64,000 nt of DNA, taken from contig NZ_CP139195.1 of the NCBI RefSeq assembly GCF_034057115.1, forward strand, positions 1,488,001 through 1,552,000. Direction: 5' to 3'. The notes below the pieces were generated by a model. The model was given only the letters and a program-made list of their open reading frames with translations. It did no database searches and was not told where the DNA came from. The translations under genes were made by a program, and so were the position numbers. Positions 34,555-43,290 of the stretch are shown one piece after another. Positions within the stretch are counted from its first letter, which is position 1. Each line of letters begins with the position of its first letter. This DNA comes from Pseudomonas sp. AN-1. Its GTDB lineage: Bacteria; Pseudomonadota; Gammaproteobacteria; Pseudomonadales; Pseudomonadaceae.

Positions 34555-34778
34555 TCCTGACGCGAGCCCCGGTCGTCCCAGAACGGCCGGTGGCTCTCCA
34601 CCCAGATGTCCGCACGGCTCAGGCCGATATCCTTGAGCGTCGCGTCGCTCAGCATGGCCAGCTGGCGGCGCTGGCGCGCCAGTTGCCGCCAGCGCCGCAC
34701 CTTCTGCCACGCCCGCCGCCACCAGGGTGGCAGGACCTCCCGCCGCCCGCTTCCCACTACCTGCACTTGCCCTTTCAT
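34551..34778 (-). CDS. DUF1127 small basic protein
   Basis: A 75-residue very basic protein with the DUF1127 core: [20 protein letters not shown] then [16 protein letters not shown]. Members with this fold are reported to bind RNA or affect phosphate and carbon metabolism, and are stress-regulated. The start ATG is preceded by a strong AGGAGGAT site. It is divergent from the LysR gene to its right. Confidence 0.88.
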   Translation of the reverse strand: MKGQVQVVGSGRREVLPPWWRRAWQKVRRWRQLARQRRQLAMLSDATLKDIGLSRADIWVESHRPFWDDRGSRQD

Positions 34779-34874
34779 CGCCTGATCCTCCTCTGCCTGT
34801 GGATTCAGTCTCGGCGCGGGCATAGGATCAATCCAACGAATACTTGTGATGACAGACATCTCGGAGGTTGATGA

Positions 34875-35726
34875 ATGAGCTATCCGAGCATCGACAGCGA
34901 GCTGCTGCGCACCTTCGTCGCCATCGCCGACCAGGGCGGCTTCACCCGCGCGGCGGAGGCGGTCAACCGCACCCAGTCGGCGGTGAGCATGCAGATGAAG
35001 CGCCTGGAGGAGGACGTGCTGCAGCGCGCGCTGTTCGCGCGCGACGGCCGCCAGGTACGGCTGACCGCCGAGGGCCAGGTGCTGCTCGGCTACGCGCGGC
35101 GCATCCTCAAGCTGCAGGGCGAGCTGCTGGCCACCCTGCGCGAGCCGCACATGGTCGGCGCGGTGCGCATCGGCACCCCGGACGACTACGTGATGCGCTT
35201 TTTGCCCGGCATCCTCTCGCGCTTCGCGCAGAGCCACCCGCTGGTGCAGGTGGAGGTGCACTGCGAGCCGTCGTACCAGTTGCTGCAGCGCCAGGACCTC
35301 GACTTCAGCATCGTCACCCGCGAGCCGGGCAGCGAGATCGGTCGACTACTGCGCCAGGAGCGCTTCGTCTGGGCCGAGGCGCGCGGCTTCAGCCCCCACG
35401 AGCAGTCGCCGATGCCGCTGGCGATGTTCAACAGCGGCTGCTTCTGCCGGGCCTGGGCGTGCAACGCCCTGGACGCCCTCGGCCGCCCCTACCGCATCGC
35501 CTACAGCAGCCCGAGCCTCGCGGCGCTGCTGGCGATAGTCGGCGCCGGCCTGGCCGTCACCGCCCAGCTGCAGAGCCTGATCCCTGCCGACCTGCGCATC
35601 CTCGGCGAGGCCGAGGGTCTGCCGCCGCTGCCGACCACCAGCATCGTCCTGCTGCGCCGCCCCGGCTCGGAGTCGCCGGTCACCGACGCCCTCGCCGAGC
35701 ACATTGCCGACGGCTTCAGGCCTTGA
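34875..35726 (+). CDS. LysR-type transcriptional regulator
   Basis: A 283-residue LysR regulator: winged helix-turn-helix (residues 8 to 66, DQGGFTRAAEAVNRTQSAVSMQMKRLE) and a substrate-binding domain. The effector is unknown. It is divergent from the DUF1127 gene with a 96-bp control region, and LysR proteins often regulate the divergent gene. Its 3' end overlaps the convergent TauE gene by 11 bp. Confidence 0.9.
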   Translation: MSYPSIDSELLRTFVAIADQGGFTRAAEAVNRTQSAVSMQMKRLEEDVLQRALFARDGRQVRLTAEGQVLLGYARRILKLQGELLATLREPHMVGAVRIGTPDDYVMRFLPGILSRFAQSHPLVQVEVHCEPSYQLLQRQDLDFSIVTREPGSEIGRLLRQERFVWAEARGFSPHEQSPMPLAMFNSGCFCRAWACNALDALGRPYRIAYSSPSLAALLAIVGAGLAVTAQLQSLIPADLRILGEAEGLPPLPTTSIVLLRRPGSESPVTDALAEHIADGFRP

Positions 35727-36471
35727 GGCCGAGCAGCGCGGCGCACAGCAGCAGGAACAGGGTGAACAGGCCGCGCAGCAGCCGCTGCGGCAGGGCATGG
35801 GCCAGTCGGACGCCCCAGCCGATGCTCAGCAGGCCGCCGACCGCCAGCGGCAGACCGGTCGCCCAGTCGACCTGGCCGTGGCCGGCGTAGGTCGCCAGCG
35901 CCACCGCCGTGCTGGGCGCCGCCAGCGCCAGCGACAGCCCCTGGGCCACCACCTGGCTGACGCCGAACAGCAGGGTCAGCACTGGCGTGGCCACCACCGC
36001 GCCGCCGACGCCGAACAGTCCGCCGACCAGCCCGGCACCGCCGCCGAGCGCGCCCAGCCATGGCCAGGGGCGGCTCAGCCCGGCGCTGCCGGCGCCGGTG
36101 CGCAGGAACACCTGGGTCAGGTTCCACGCGGCCAGCGCCAGCAGGAAGCCGACGAAGCCGCGACGCATCGCCTCGGCCTCCAGCCCCACCGCCAGCGCGG
36201 CGCCGATCCAGGCCAGGCAGAACGAGGACGCCCCGAGCAGCAGCGCGTGCCGCCACTCGATGCGGTTGCGCTGGTGGTAGCGCCACAGCGCCAGCAGCAC
36301 GTTGGGCACCACCATCACCAGCGCCGTGCCCTGGGCCAGCTGCTGGTCGAGGCCGAACAGCAGAGCCAGCGCGGGAATGGCCAGCAGGCCGCCGCCGATG
36401 CCGAACAGGCCGCCCAGCGCGCCGAGCAGCAGGCCGAGGCCGAGATCGAGAAAGAACACCGAGAGAGTCAT
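35716..36471 (-). CDS. TauE/SafE family membrane exporter
   Basis: A 251-residue membrane protein with about eight transmembrane segments in two repeated halves, each opening with a GGxxGxGGG(A/L) motif (LGGLFGIGGGLLAIP near residue 17 and VGGLFGVGGAVVATP near residue 150). This is the TauE/SafE family, exporting sulfite or sulfonates and organic anions. The ATG at 36471 follows a GGAGGTGCC site. It is divergent from the next LysR gene. Confidence 0.9.
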   Translation of the reverse strand: MTLSVFFLDLGLGLLLGALGGLFGIGGGLLAIPALALLFGLDQQLAQGTALVMVVPNVLLALWRYHQRNRIEWRHALLLGASSFCLAWIGAALAVGLEAEAMRRGFVGFLLALAAWNLTQVFLRTGAGSAGLSRPWPWLGALGGGAGLVGGLFGVGGAVVATPVLTLLFGVSQVVAQGLSLALAAPSTAVALATYAGHGQVDWATGLPLAVGGLLSIGWGVRLAHALPQRLLRGLFTLFLLLCAALLGLKA

Positions 36472-36569
36472 GGCACCTCCGGAAAAGGCGCATGCTACGC
36501 AGCCATGGCTGGCCGGGAAACGCAAAGCCACGCACAATGGCTGTGCAGATCCTGCAAAGCAGATACGCC

Positions 36570-37523
36570 ATGAATCCCGACGCCCTGACCACCCAGCTCG
36601 CCCTGTTCCTCGATGTGCTGGCCTGCGGCAGCTTCTTCGCCGCCGCCCGCCGCCAGCAGCTCACCCCCTCGGCGGTGGCGCGGCGCATCGACGCCCTCGA
36701 GCAGTCCCTCGGCAGCCCGCTGTTCCAGCGCAGCACCCATGCGGTCAGGGCCACCCCGGCAGGACTGGCCTTCGCCGACCGCGCCCGGCGTATCCTCGAC
36801 GAGCTGCGTCTGGCGCGCGCCGAGGCGGTGTCGCTGAGCGAGGCCCCGGAGGGGCTGATCCGCATCGACGCCCCGGCGCCCTTCGGCCGCCGCCACCTGG
36901 CGCCGGCGATCGCCGAGTTCCTGGTGGCCTGGCCGGGACTGGACGTGCAGCTGCGACTGATCGACAGCTTCGTCGACCTGCAGGGCGAGCATCTCGGCGA
37001 GGTCGACCTGGTGCTGCGCATCGGCCCGCTGGCCGACACCCGCCTGGTGGCCACGCCGCTGGCGCCGATGCGGCGCATCGCCTGCGTCAGCCCGGACTAC
37101 CTGAAGCGCCGCGGCACGCCCAGCGATCCGCGCCAGTTGCCCGAACACGACGGCCTGGACTGGGATGCCCTGGCGCCGCCGCACGCCTGGCGCTTCGAGA
37201 TCGACGGACAGAGCCGCCTGATCCGCCCCGGGCGCCTGCGGATGACCGCCAACAACGCGGAGACCCTGCTGTTCGCGGCGGTCGCCGGCCTCGGCATCGC
37301 CCACCTGCCGACCTGGCTGATCAGCGACCACCTGCTGCGCGGCGAACTGGTGCCGCTGTTCTGCGACGCCGGCCTGCCGCCACCCGAACCCAGCGGCATC
37401 TACGCCCTGCGCCTGCCCCAGCCCGCCGCCTCGCGCACCCGCCTGCTGCTGGAGTTCCTCAAGGACCGCTTCGGTCCGCTGCCCCCGTGGGACCAGGCGC
37501 TGCAGGCCCGCTTCGACAGATAG
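36570..37523 (+). CDS. LysR-type transcriptional regulator
   Basis: A 317-residue LysR regulator with an N-terminal winged helix (SFFAAARRQQLTPSAVARRIDALE) and a periplasmic-binding-like effector domain. It lies 98 bp from the divergent TauE exporter gene and is its probable regulator. A terminator follows its stop codon. Confidence 0.9.
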   Translation: MNPDALTTQLALFLDVLACGSFFAAARRQQLTPSAVARRIDALEQSLGSPLFQRSTHAVRATPAGLAFADRARRILDELRLARAEAVSLSEAPEGLIRIDAPAPFGRRHLAPAIAEFLVAWPGLDVQLRLIDSFVDLQGEHLGEVDLVLRIGPLADTRLVATPLAPMRRIACVSPDYLKRRGTPSDPRQLPEHDGLDWDALAPPHAWRFEIDGQSRLIRPGRLRMTANNAETLLFAAVAGLGIAHLPTWLISDHLLRGELVPLFCDAGLPPPEPSGIYALRLPQPAASRTRLLLEFLKDRFGPLPPWDQALQARFDR

Positions 37524-37539
37524 GCCGCGCAGAAACGAA

Positions 37540-37564
37540 AGAGCCCGGCGCTAGGCCGGGCTCT
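37540..37564. terminator. Bidirectional terminator between LysR and efp
   Basis: A 10-bp stem (AGAGCCCGGC / GCCGGGCTCT) between two convergent genes; no long T-run in either direction, so efficiency is uncertain. Confidence 0.6.
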
Positions 37565-37582
37565 GGGGTACTCGCGTCAGAC

Positions 37583-38158
37583 TCAGGCTTGCGGAGCCTG
37601 GGTACGGCCCTTGTAGGAGCCGTCGCGGGTGTCGATTTCGATCCAGTCGTCGATGTTGACGAAATCGGCCACCTTGACTTCGGTGCCGTTGCGCAGCTTG
37701 GCCGGCTTCATCACCTTGCCGCTGGTGTCGCCACGGGCAGCGGTTTCGGTGTAGACGACCTGACGCACGATGGTGGTCGGCAGGTCGACGGAGATCACCT
37801 TGCCTTCGAAGAACACGGCTTCGCAGACGTCGGTCATGCCTTCCTCGATGAACGGCAGGACGCTCTCCAGATCTTCCGCACGCAGTTCATAGGAGTTGTA
37901 CTCCGGATCCATGAACACGTAGTCCTCACCGCTGATGTAGGACAGGGTCACTTCCTTGCGATCGAGGATGACCTGCTCCATCTTGTCGTCGGCCTTGTAA
38001 ACGGTCTCGGTCTTGGAGCCGTTGATCAGGTTGCGCAGCTTCATCTTGACGATGGCGCTGTTACGACCGGACTTGGTGAACTCGGCCTTCTGGATCAGCC
38101 ACGGCTGGCCGTCGATCAGGGCAACGTTGTTGGCCTTCATTTCTTGTGCGGTTTTCAT
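37583..38158 (-). CDS. efp: Elongation factor P, Arg32 type
   Basis: A 191-residue elongation factor P with the KOW-like N-terminal domain and two OB domains. It rescues ribosomes stalled on proline runs. The loop KSGRNSA carries Arg32, the residue that EarP rhamnosylates in pseudomonads and some betaproteobacteria (others use Lys). It is 35 bp downstream of earP. Confidence 0.97.
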   Translation of the reverse strand: MKTAQEMKANNVALIDGQPWLIQKAEFTKSGRNSAIVKMKLRNLINGSKTETVYKADDKMEQVILDRKEVTLSYISGEDYVFMDPEYNSYELRAEDLESVLPFIEEGMTDVCEAVFFEGKVISVDLPTTIVRQVVYTETAARGDTSGKVMKPAKLRNGTEVKVADFVNIDDWIEIDTRDGSYKGRTQAPQA

Positions 38159-38192
38159 GCGAAATATCCGGATGTGACTGGAGGTACAAGAT

Positions 38193-39338
38193 CTAAGCCG
38201 CGCATGATAGCGAATTTTGGTAAAACTGTTCCAGCGCAGCGGCAAGATCAGGACGAGAGGCCTGCTCCGCACACCAGTTCTGCGCATGCTCCTGCCACTC
38301 CGGCCAGTGCCGCTGCGCCGCCAGCCAGGCTTCCCCCATGCCCGCCCCGGCATTCCACGCCCGCCACAATTGCTGCAGGGCCTGCCCCGCCCCGGCGGAC
38401 AGCCCCTGCCGGTAGAGCGCCAGGAACGCCTCCAGCTTGTCCCAGTGGGCGTCCTCCTGCTGCGGGTAGATGTGCCAGAGCAACGGCCGCCCCGCCCACT
38501 GCGCGCGCACGAAGGAGTCCTCGCCGCGCACCGCATTGAAATCGCAGCACCACAGCAGGCGGTCGTAGTCATCCTGGGAGACGAAAGGCAGCACCTGCAG
38601 CTGCAGATTGCCGCGGCGGGCGACGAACCCCGGCTCCAGCTCCGCCGTCTCGCCCAGCCACTGGCGCAGATCGCCGAGAATGCGCCCGCGCGGCACCAGC
38701 AACAGGGTCGGCTGCGCGTCGGCGACCAGGGCATCCAGCCATTCGCCAAGGCCGGGATTCTCATAGGCGAACAGCGAGATCAGCCGCGCCTGCGCCTGCA
38801 CGGTGACGCCGACGCCGGCGAGAAACGCGCGCCGCGCCGCTTCATCGGCCTGGAACGCCTGCCGCCGCGCCAGCAACTCGCGCTCGCGCAGCAGGCCACC
38901 GGTACCGGCGACGAAACCGGGAAAGAAGAAGTACTTGCGCAGCCCCTGGCCCTGGGGCGACGGCAGGCCATGGCAGCCGACCACCCAGTCCTCGGCGCTG
39001 AGATACTCCAGGTTCAGCCACAGGGGCTGGCGCTCGGCGGCGCGCATGTCCGCCACCAGGGCCTGCGGCAGCGTGCAGCCGAAGGCTTCGATCACCACGT
39101 CGGCCAGGGCCCGGGGCTGCCAGTCCGCCGCCCAGTGGCAGACCTCCACCCCGGCCACCACCTGGCAGGCCAGCCCGGCATCGGCCTGGGGACAAAGCGC
39201 GACAAACGCTGCCGGCTCGTCGACCCACAGGCGCACCCGGTGGCCATGCTCGGCCGCCAGCTGACGGGCCAGCCGCCAGGTCACCCCGATGTCGCCGTAG
39301 TTGTCCACCACACTGCAGAAAATGTCCCAGCTCGCCAT
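38193..39338 (-). CDS. earP: EF-P arginine rhamnosyltransferase EarP
   Basis: A 381-residue glycosyltransferase (GT-B fold) that transfers rhamnose from dTDP-rhamnose to Arg32 of EF-P. It opens with [24 protein letters not shown], the EarP signature, and includes [23 protein letters not shown], the nucleotide-sugar-binding end. The ATG at 39338 has a GGAGG site. It lies immediately upstream of efp in the usual pseudomonad order. Confidence 0.96.
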   Translation of the reverse strand: MASWDIFCSVVDNYGDIGVTWRLARQLAAEHGHRVRLWVDEPAAFVALCPQADAGLACQVVAGVEVCHWAADWQPRALADVVIEAFGCTLPQALVADMRAAERQPLWLNLEYLSAEDWVVGCHGLPSPQGQGLRKYFFFPGFVAGTGGLLRERELLARRQAFQADEAARRAFLAGVGVTVQAQARLISLFAYENPGLGEWLDALVADAQPTLLLVPRGRILGDLRQWLGETAELEPGFVARRGNLQLQVLPFVSQDDYDRLLWCCDFNAVRGEDSFVRAQWAGRPLLWHIYPQQEDAHWDKLEAFLALYRQGLSAGAGQALQQLWRAWNAGAGMGEAWLAAQRHWPEWQEHAQNWCAEQASRPDLAAALEQFYQNSLSCAA

Positions 39339-39430
39339 GCGCGCCTCCGTCACTTGCCGGCGCGCAGTCTAGCAGGAACCCCGCCACGCCTCTGCGCAGC
39401 CCTAAGCCAATGAAAAATTTGAAAAAACCT

Positions 39431-39459
39431 TTGCTTTTCGAAAAGGCTTCGAATACATT
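39431..39459 (+). promoter_or_regulatory. Sigma-70 promoter of tRNA-Ser
   Basis: TTGCTT (39431 to 39436), 17-bp spacer, TACATT (39454 to 39459), followed by a GC-rich discriminator (GTGCGCC) typical of stringently controlled stable-RNA promoters. Transcription would begin about 35 bp before the tRNA. Confidence 0.75.
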
Positions 39460-39500
39460 GTGCGCCGTCGACAGGGCAACGCCCCGGCGATGTCAAATAT

Positions 39501-39590
39501 GGTGAGGTGTCCGAGCGGTTGAAGGAGCACGCCTGGAAAGTGTGTATACGGGAAACCGTATCGAGGGTTCGAATCCCTCCCTCACCGCCA
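39501..39590 (+). tRNA. tRNA-Ser (anticodon GGA)
   Basis: A 90-nt class II tRNA: acceptor arms GGTGAGG / CCTCACC, anticodon GGA at 39535 to 39537 in the loop CTGGAAA, an extended variable arm (TATACG...CGTATC pairing at about 39545 to 39560), GTTCGAATC T-loop, and an encoded CCA end. It reads UCC and UCU codons. Confidence 0.97.
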
Positions 39591-39596
39591 TATTCG

Positions 39597-39638
39597 AAAG
39601 CCCCTGATTCTCCTGGAGAATCAGGGGCTTTTTCGTTT
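39597..39638 (+). terminator. Terminator after tRNA-Ser
   Basis: A 17-bp stem (AAAGCCCCTGATTCTCC and its complement) followed by TTTTTCGTTTT. It also stands downstream of the minus-strand MFS remnant and can act in both directions. Confidence 0.92.
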
Positions 39639-39646
39639 TCCCCCGA

Positions 39647-40039
39647 TCAACCTCGGGGCGGCCGCACAACCGCGCGCCAAGCCAGGCCGATCAGGGCAAT
39701 CACGCAGAAACCGGCCCCCGCCTGGAACGTCGCCGCCGCCCCCAGCCTGTCCCACAGCAGACCGGCGACGGCGCTGGCGAACAGCATGGCGATGCCGCTG
39801 ACCAGGCTGAAGAAGCCGTAGGCCGTGAATGACCGCCACCCAGAACACCGCGCGGAAATCGTTGACCCACAGCAACATCGGCCGACCACCAGGGCGCTTG
39901 CGCCCAGGGTCGTGACCATGAACATCGGCAGCAGGCTGTGGATCATCTCCGACGAGATATCCATCAGCATGCTGACCAGGCCGAGAATCCAGATGCCCGC
40001 CGGGATCTGCTTCAGGGTGGAACCATCGCCTGCCTGCAT
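39647..40039 (-). pseudogene. Decayed MFS transporter
   Basis: The N-terminal 52 codons (QIPAGIWILGLVSMLMDISS, TM1) match the start of an MFS drug/metabolite transporter, after which the frame jumps: an internal piece VNDFRAVFWVAV appears in another frame, then the C-terminal helices (YGFFSLVSGIAMLFASAVAG) return in the first frame. About two thirds of a 400-residue protein are missing, and several frameshifts are needed. It is therefore a remnant, not a gene. Confidence 0.75.
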
Positions 40040-40147
40040 GCTCGTCGCTCCTGCCGGGCCGCCGGCCCGCCTGTGAGGGTCCCGCCCGGCACGAGCCTCT
40101 CGCCCTCGCCCGTCCGGCCTCCGCCGACGCCTTTCTTCCGCCTCTGA

Positions 40148-40170
40148 TACCATACCCCCCTATACCATAT
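40148..40170. promoter_or_regulatory. RcnR/DmeR-type operator
   Basis: A run of C (CCCCCC at 40155 to 40160) flanked by the inverted AT-rich arms ATAC and TATA, just upstream of the regulator gene. This layout (short arms around a G/C tract) is the known operator shape of RcnR/FrmR family repressors. Spacing to the start codon suits a -10 region overlap. Confidence 0.6.
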
Positions 40171-40184
40171 CCGGGCGGGCGAGC

Positions 40185-40463
40185 ATGGGCCACATCATCC
40201 ATCAGAAGTCGAAGCTACTGGGACGGGTGCGACGCATCCGGGGTCAGGTCGAGGGCCTGGAGCGCGCGCTCGAGGCCGAGAAGGGCTGCGCCGACATCCT
40301 GCACCAGATCGCTGCCGTGCGCGGCGCCATCAACGGCCTGATGGTGGAGGTGCTCGAGGAGCACGTGCGCGCGCACATCGCCGACCCGGCGATCACCAGC
40401 GACGCCGAGCGCCGTCAAGGTGCCGATGAGTTGATCGCCGTCCTGCGCACCTACCTGAAGTGA
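40185..40463 (+). CDS. Metal-sensing RcnR/DmeR-type repressor
   Basis: A 92-residue all-helical repressor of the CsoR/RcnR family. Metal ligands fitting the RcnR HCHH site: His3, Cys35, His60 and His64 (positions counted from the ATG). Such proteins release DNA when they bind Ni(II) or Co(II) and thereby permit exporter expression. Its gene is 8 bp before dmeF, in the classic dmeRF pair. Confidence 0.88.
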   Translation: MGHIIHQKSKLLGRVRRIRGQVEGLERALEAEKGCADILHQIAAVRGAINGLMVEVLEEHVRAHIADPAITSDAERRQGADELIAVLRTYLK

Positions 40464-40471
40464 GAGCTGCC

Positions 40472-41446
40472 ATGCACGCCGACAAACTGTCCCGATGGAT
40501 GCACGACCACGTCTTCGATACCGGCAACTCCGCCGCCGAACGCAGCACCCGGGTGGTGATGTGGATCACGGCTGCGACCATGGTGGTCGAGATTGCCGCG
40601 GGCTGGTGGTTCAACTCGATGGCCCTGCTGGCGGATGGCTGGCACATGAGTTCGCATGCCGTGGCGATCGGCCTTTCCGCGCTGGCCTACGCCACGGCCC
40701 GGCGCTACGCCAGGGATCCGCGCTTTGCGTTCGGCACCTGGAAGATCGAGATCCTCGGCGGCTTCTCCAGCGCCATCTTCCTGCTCGGCGTGGCCGTGAT
40801 GATGGTGGTGGGTTCGGTGGAGCGCATCCTCTCGCCGCAGCCCATCCAGTACCTGGAGGCGATCGCCATCGCCATCCTCGGCCTGCTGGTCAATCTGGTG
40901 TGCGCGCTGATCCTCGGCAAGGCGCACCATCACGACCATGGTCATACCCATGGCCACGGGCATGGCCACGATCACCACGACCATCATCACGACCTCAACC
41001 TGAAGTCGGCCTACCTGCACGTCATCACCGATGCGGCCACCTCGGTGCTGGCCATCGTGGCCCTGTTCGGCGGCTGGCTGTATGGCTGGGCCTGGCTGGA
41101 CCCGCTCATGGGGATCGTCGGTGCCGTGCTGGTCGCGGTGTGGGCCCGGGGGCTGATCGTCGACACCGGCAAGGTGCTGCTCGACCGCGAGATGGATCAC
41201 CCGGTGGTCGACGAGATCCGCGCAGTCGTGGAGACCGCGAGCGACGCCGGAGCAACCCGGATCACCGACCTGCACGTCTGGCGGGTGGGCAAGCAGGTCT
41301 ACTCCTGCGCCATGACGGTGGTGACCCAGGACGCGACGCTGACGCCGGATGACGTGCGCGAGCGCCTGTCGGTGCACGAGGAAATCGTCCACTCGACCAT
41401 CGAGATCCATCACTGCCCCGAGCTGTCCGCTGGAGCGAGCGCATGA
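40472..41446 (+). CDS. dmeF: DmeF-like cation diffusion facilitator
   Basis: A 324-residue CDF efflux protein, six transmembrane segments, with the metal site WxxD-type ligands in LLADGWHMSSHAVAIG (HxxxD of TM2) and HVITDAATS (TM5), plus a His-rich loop between TM4 and TM5 (HHHDHGHTHGHGHGHD, residues about 150 to 171) containing some 15 histidines. The HxxxH/HxxxD pattern and regulator pairing point to cobalt/nickel export. A cytoplasmic C-terminal domain follows. Confidence 0.88.
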   Translation: MHADKLSRWMHDHVFDTGNSAAERSTRVVMWITAATMVVEIAAGWWFNSMALLADGWHMSSHAVAIGLSALAYATARRYARDPRFAFGTWKIEILGGFSSAIFLLGVAVMMVVGSVERILSPQPIQYLEAIAIAILGLLVNLVCALILGKAHHHDHGHTHGHGHGHDHHDHHHDLNLKSAYLHVITDAATSVLAIVALFGGWLYGWAWLDPLMGIVGAVLVAVWARGLIVDTGKVLLDREMDHPVVDEIRAVVETASDAGATRITDLHVWRVGKQVYSCAMTVVTQDATLTPDDVRERLSVHEEIVHSTIEIHHCPELSAGASA

Positions 41447-41572
41447 AAACGCTGCGACGGTCACCAGAAGGGATCGCCCGCAGGCTTGCCGGGCGAGTGC
41501 GCTCTGCGGGCATTTCGCTGTACTGAGCGACGGGGTAAAGTCGGGAACCCCCACGCCAACCGGCGCTTCGCC

Positions 41573-42250
41573 ATGCCGCAGCAGACCCCGCCACCGATCA
41601 CCCCCGACCTGTTCGCCAGCCTCGCCGAACCGCTGCCTGCCACGGAGCGGCTGGGCGCACAGGCCTGGCTGCTGCGCGGCTTCGCCCTGCCCTTCGTCGA
41701 GGCGCTGCTACCGGCGCTGGCGGAAGTCGAGCAGGCGGCGCCGTTCCGGCAGATGCTCACCCCCGGCGGGCAGACGATGTCGGTGGCGCTGACCAACTGC
41801 GGAACCCTGGGCTGGACCAGCGACCGCCGCGGCTATCGCTACGAGCCGCTCGATCCGCTGAGCGGCCGCCCCTGGCCGGCGCTGCCCCCGGCATTCCTGC
41901 ATCTGGCCCGGGAAGCGGCGGCGGCCGCGGGCTTCGCCGACTTCGCGCCGGACGCCTGCCTGGTCAACCGCTACCTGCCCGGCACGCGCATGGGCCTGCA
42001 CCAGGACCGCGCCGAGCGCAGCCTGGCGCACCCCATCGTCTCGGTTTCGCTGGGCATCCCGGCGGTGTTCCTGTTCGGCGGATACACGCGCCGCGAGCCG
42101 GCACGGCGGGTGCCGCTGGTCCACGGCGATGTGCTGGTGTGGGGTGGCGAGGACCGCCTGCGCTTTCACGGCATCCTGCCGGTCAAGGCGGCAGTGCACC
42201 CGCTGCTCGGCGCCCGGCGGATCAACTTCACCCTGCGCAAGGCCGGCTGA
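41573..42250 (+). CDS. alkB: Alkylated-DNA repair dioxygenase AlkB
   Basis: A 225-residue Fe(II)/2-oxoglutarate dioxygenase that removes methyl groups from 1-meA and 3-meC in DNA. Motifs: NRYLPGTRMGLHQDRAE (HxD with His/Asp about residues 139 and 141), a distal His in RFHGILPV, and the RINFTLR end that binds 2-oxoglutarate. ATG 41573 gives the family start. A 126-bp gap without features separates it from dmeF. Confidence 0.94.
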   Translation: MPQQTPPPITPDLFASLAEPLPATERLGAQAWLLRGFALPFVEALLPALAEVEQAAPFRQMLTPGGQTMSVALTNCGTLGWTSDRRGYRYEPLDPLSGRPWPALPPAFLHLAREAAAAAGFADFAPDACLVNRYLPGTRMGLHQDRAERSLAHPIVSVSLGIPAVFLFGGYTRREPARRVPLVHGDVLVWGGEDRLRFHGILPVKAAVHPLLGARRINFTLRKAG

Positions 42251-42254
42251 ACAC

Positions 42255-42941
42255 CTAGCGGGCGATGGCGTAGCGCTCGAGCGGCGCCGTCACCGGGCGG
42301 ACCAGGCTGGCGCCGCAATACTCCTGCAGATCGGCCTTGAGCCCCTGGGCCACGCCGTACAGGTAGTCGCTCTCGGTCTGCGCGTGTCCCTGGACGATCA
42401 CCAGCACCGAGCGGGTCTCGCTGCGCACCGCGGTGGCGGCCGACTGCAGCGCCTCCAGGCGGCTCAGCACCTGGCCGCGACCGTCGAAGCAGGCGTACTC
42501 GCCAGCCGGCAGCGCCACCGGCGGCAGACTGTCGCGCACCTGGAAGCGCTCGCCGCCGCGGGTCAGGGCCAGGGTCACCGGCAGGCGCAGGTGCGCCAGG
42601 TCGTGGGTCGAGATCGACAGACCGCTGTTCAACGACCACTGGTTGGCCAGATCGACCAGCGGCGAGACGTTGGGCAGGCGGCCGCGGGCCTGGTACAGAT
42701 CGAGCAGGGCCTGCGGCGACGGCGGCAGGGCGGCGGGCAGCCGCCCGATCTGCCGGCGCAGGACGCCGAAGCCCTGCTGCACGCCCCGGCAGCGCTCGGC
42801 GTCGAAGGCGGCGCGCAGCTCGACCAGACGATGCTGCAGGCGGGCCGTCGCCAGCCGGTTGTTCAGCCCGTGGAGGGTGAAGGCGATGGCCTTGAGGCCC
42901 AGTTCGGCGGGAGTATCGAGACGGAAAACTGGCATCAGCAT
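42255..42941 (-). CDS. B3/B4-domain protein
   Basis: A 228-residue protein of the B3/B4 (PheRS beta editing-like) domain family, often annotated as a possible tRNA-editing or phenylalanyl-tRNA-like protein. Segments LDLYQARGRLPNVSPLVDLAN and the terminal LKADLQEYCGASLVRPVTAP fit that domain. Function not settled. GGAGC precedes the ATG. It converges on alkB. Confidence 0.75.
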   Translation of the reverse strand: MLMPVFRLDTPAELGLKAIAFTLHGLNNRLATARLQHRLVELRAAFDAERCRGVQQGFGVLRRQIGRLPAALPPSPQALLDLYQARGRLPNVSPLVDLANQWSLNSGLSISTHDLAHLRLPVTLALTRGGERFQVRDSLPPVALPAGEYACFDGRGQVLSRLEALQSAATAVRSETRSVLVIVQGHAQTESDYLYGVAQGLKADLQEYCGASLVRPVTAPLERYAIAR

Positions 42942-43290
42942 GGTGGGAGCTCCGATGGGGACTGGCGCCGTGACGATGCGTTGTGGTCCTGCCCCGGGCA
43001 GGCCGTGTCGAGCGGCAGCATATGGCGCATATCCAAGCACTATCCGTGCCAGATGGCGTTTTCCTTGCAGATCAAGGTCATTGCCGAGGCTCTGGCTGCA
43101 TCTGCCGCCGCGCAGTGCGACAAAACGAAGCAAGTGTCACAATGGCGACCACGACGCACTGCAAAGGATCGCTCCCGTTTCGATTAAGTCTGCCTTAAGT
43201 CTCCCGCGCTACCGTCTCCGGTCATCCTGACCGGGAAACCCTGTCCACCCGGTCCTATCCAACAACAACCCGACAACGCAAGGATCAACC
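42942..43290. other. Divergent intergenic region with PmrA-box-like repeat
   Basis: A 349-bp non-coding stretch between the divergent B3/B4 and sulfatase genes. Its only clear element is the direct repeat near 43183; the remainder has no recognisable RNA or gene. Confidence 0.6.
43183..43199 (+). promoter_or_regulatory. PmrA-box-like direct repeat
   Basis: ATTAAG-N5-CTTAAG, matching the PmrA response-regulator box (H-TTAA-D, spacing 5). It lies 92 bp before the sulfatase start, in range of an activator site for that gene. PmrA controls cationic-peptide and lipid A responses in pseudomonads; the link here is inference. Confidence 0.5.

Noticed and set aside
40451-41554. Minus-strand open frame opposite dmeF with many His/Asp
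   Set aside because: Its His-rich look mirrors the CDF His-loop codons; dmeF has proper CDF motifs and the pair with its regulator.
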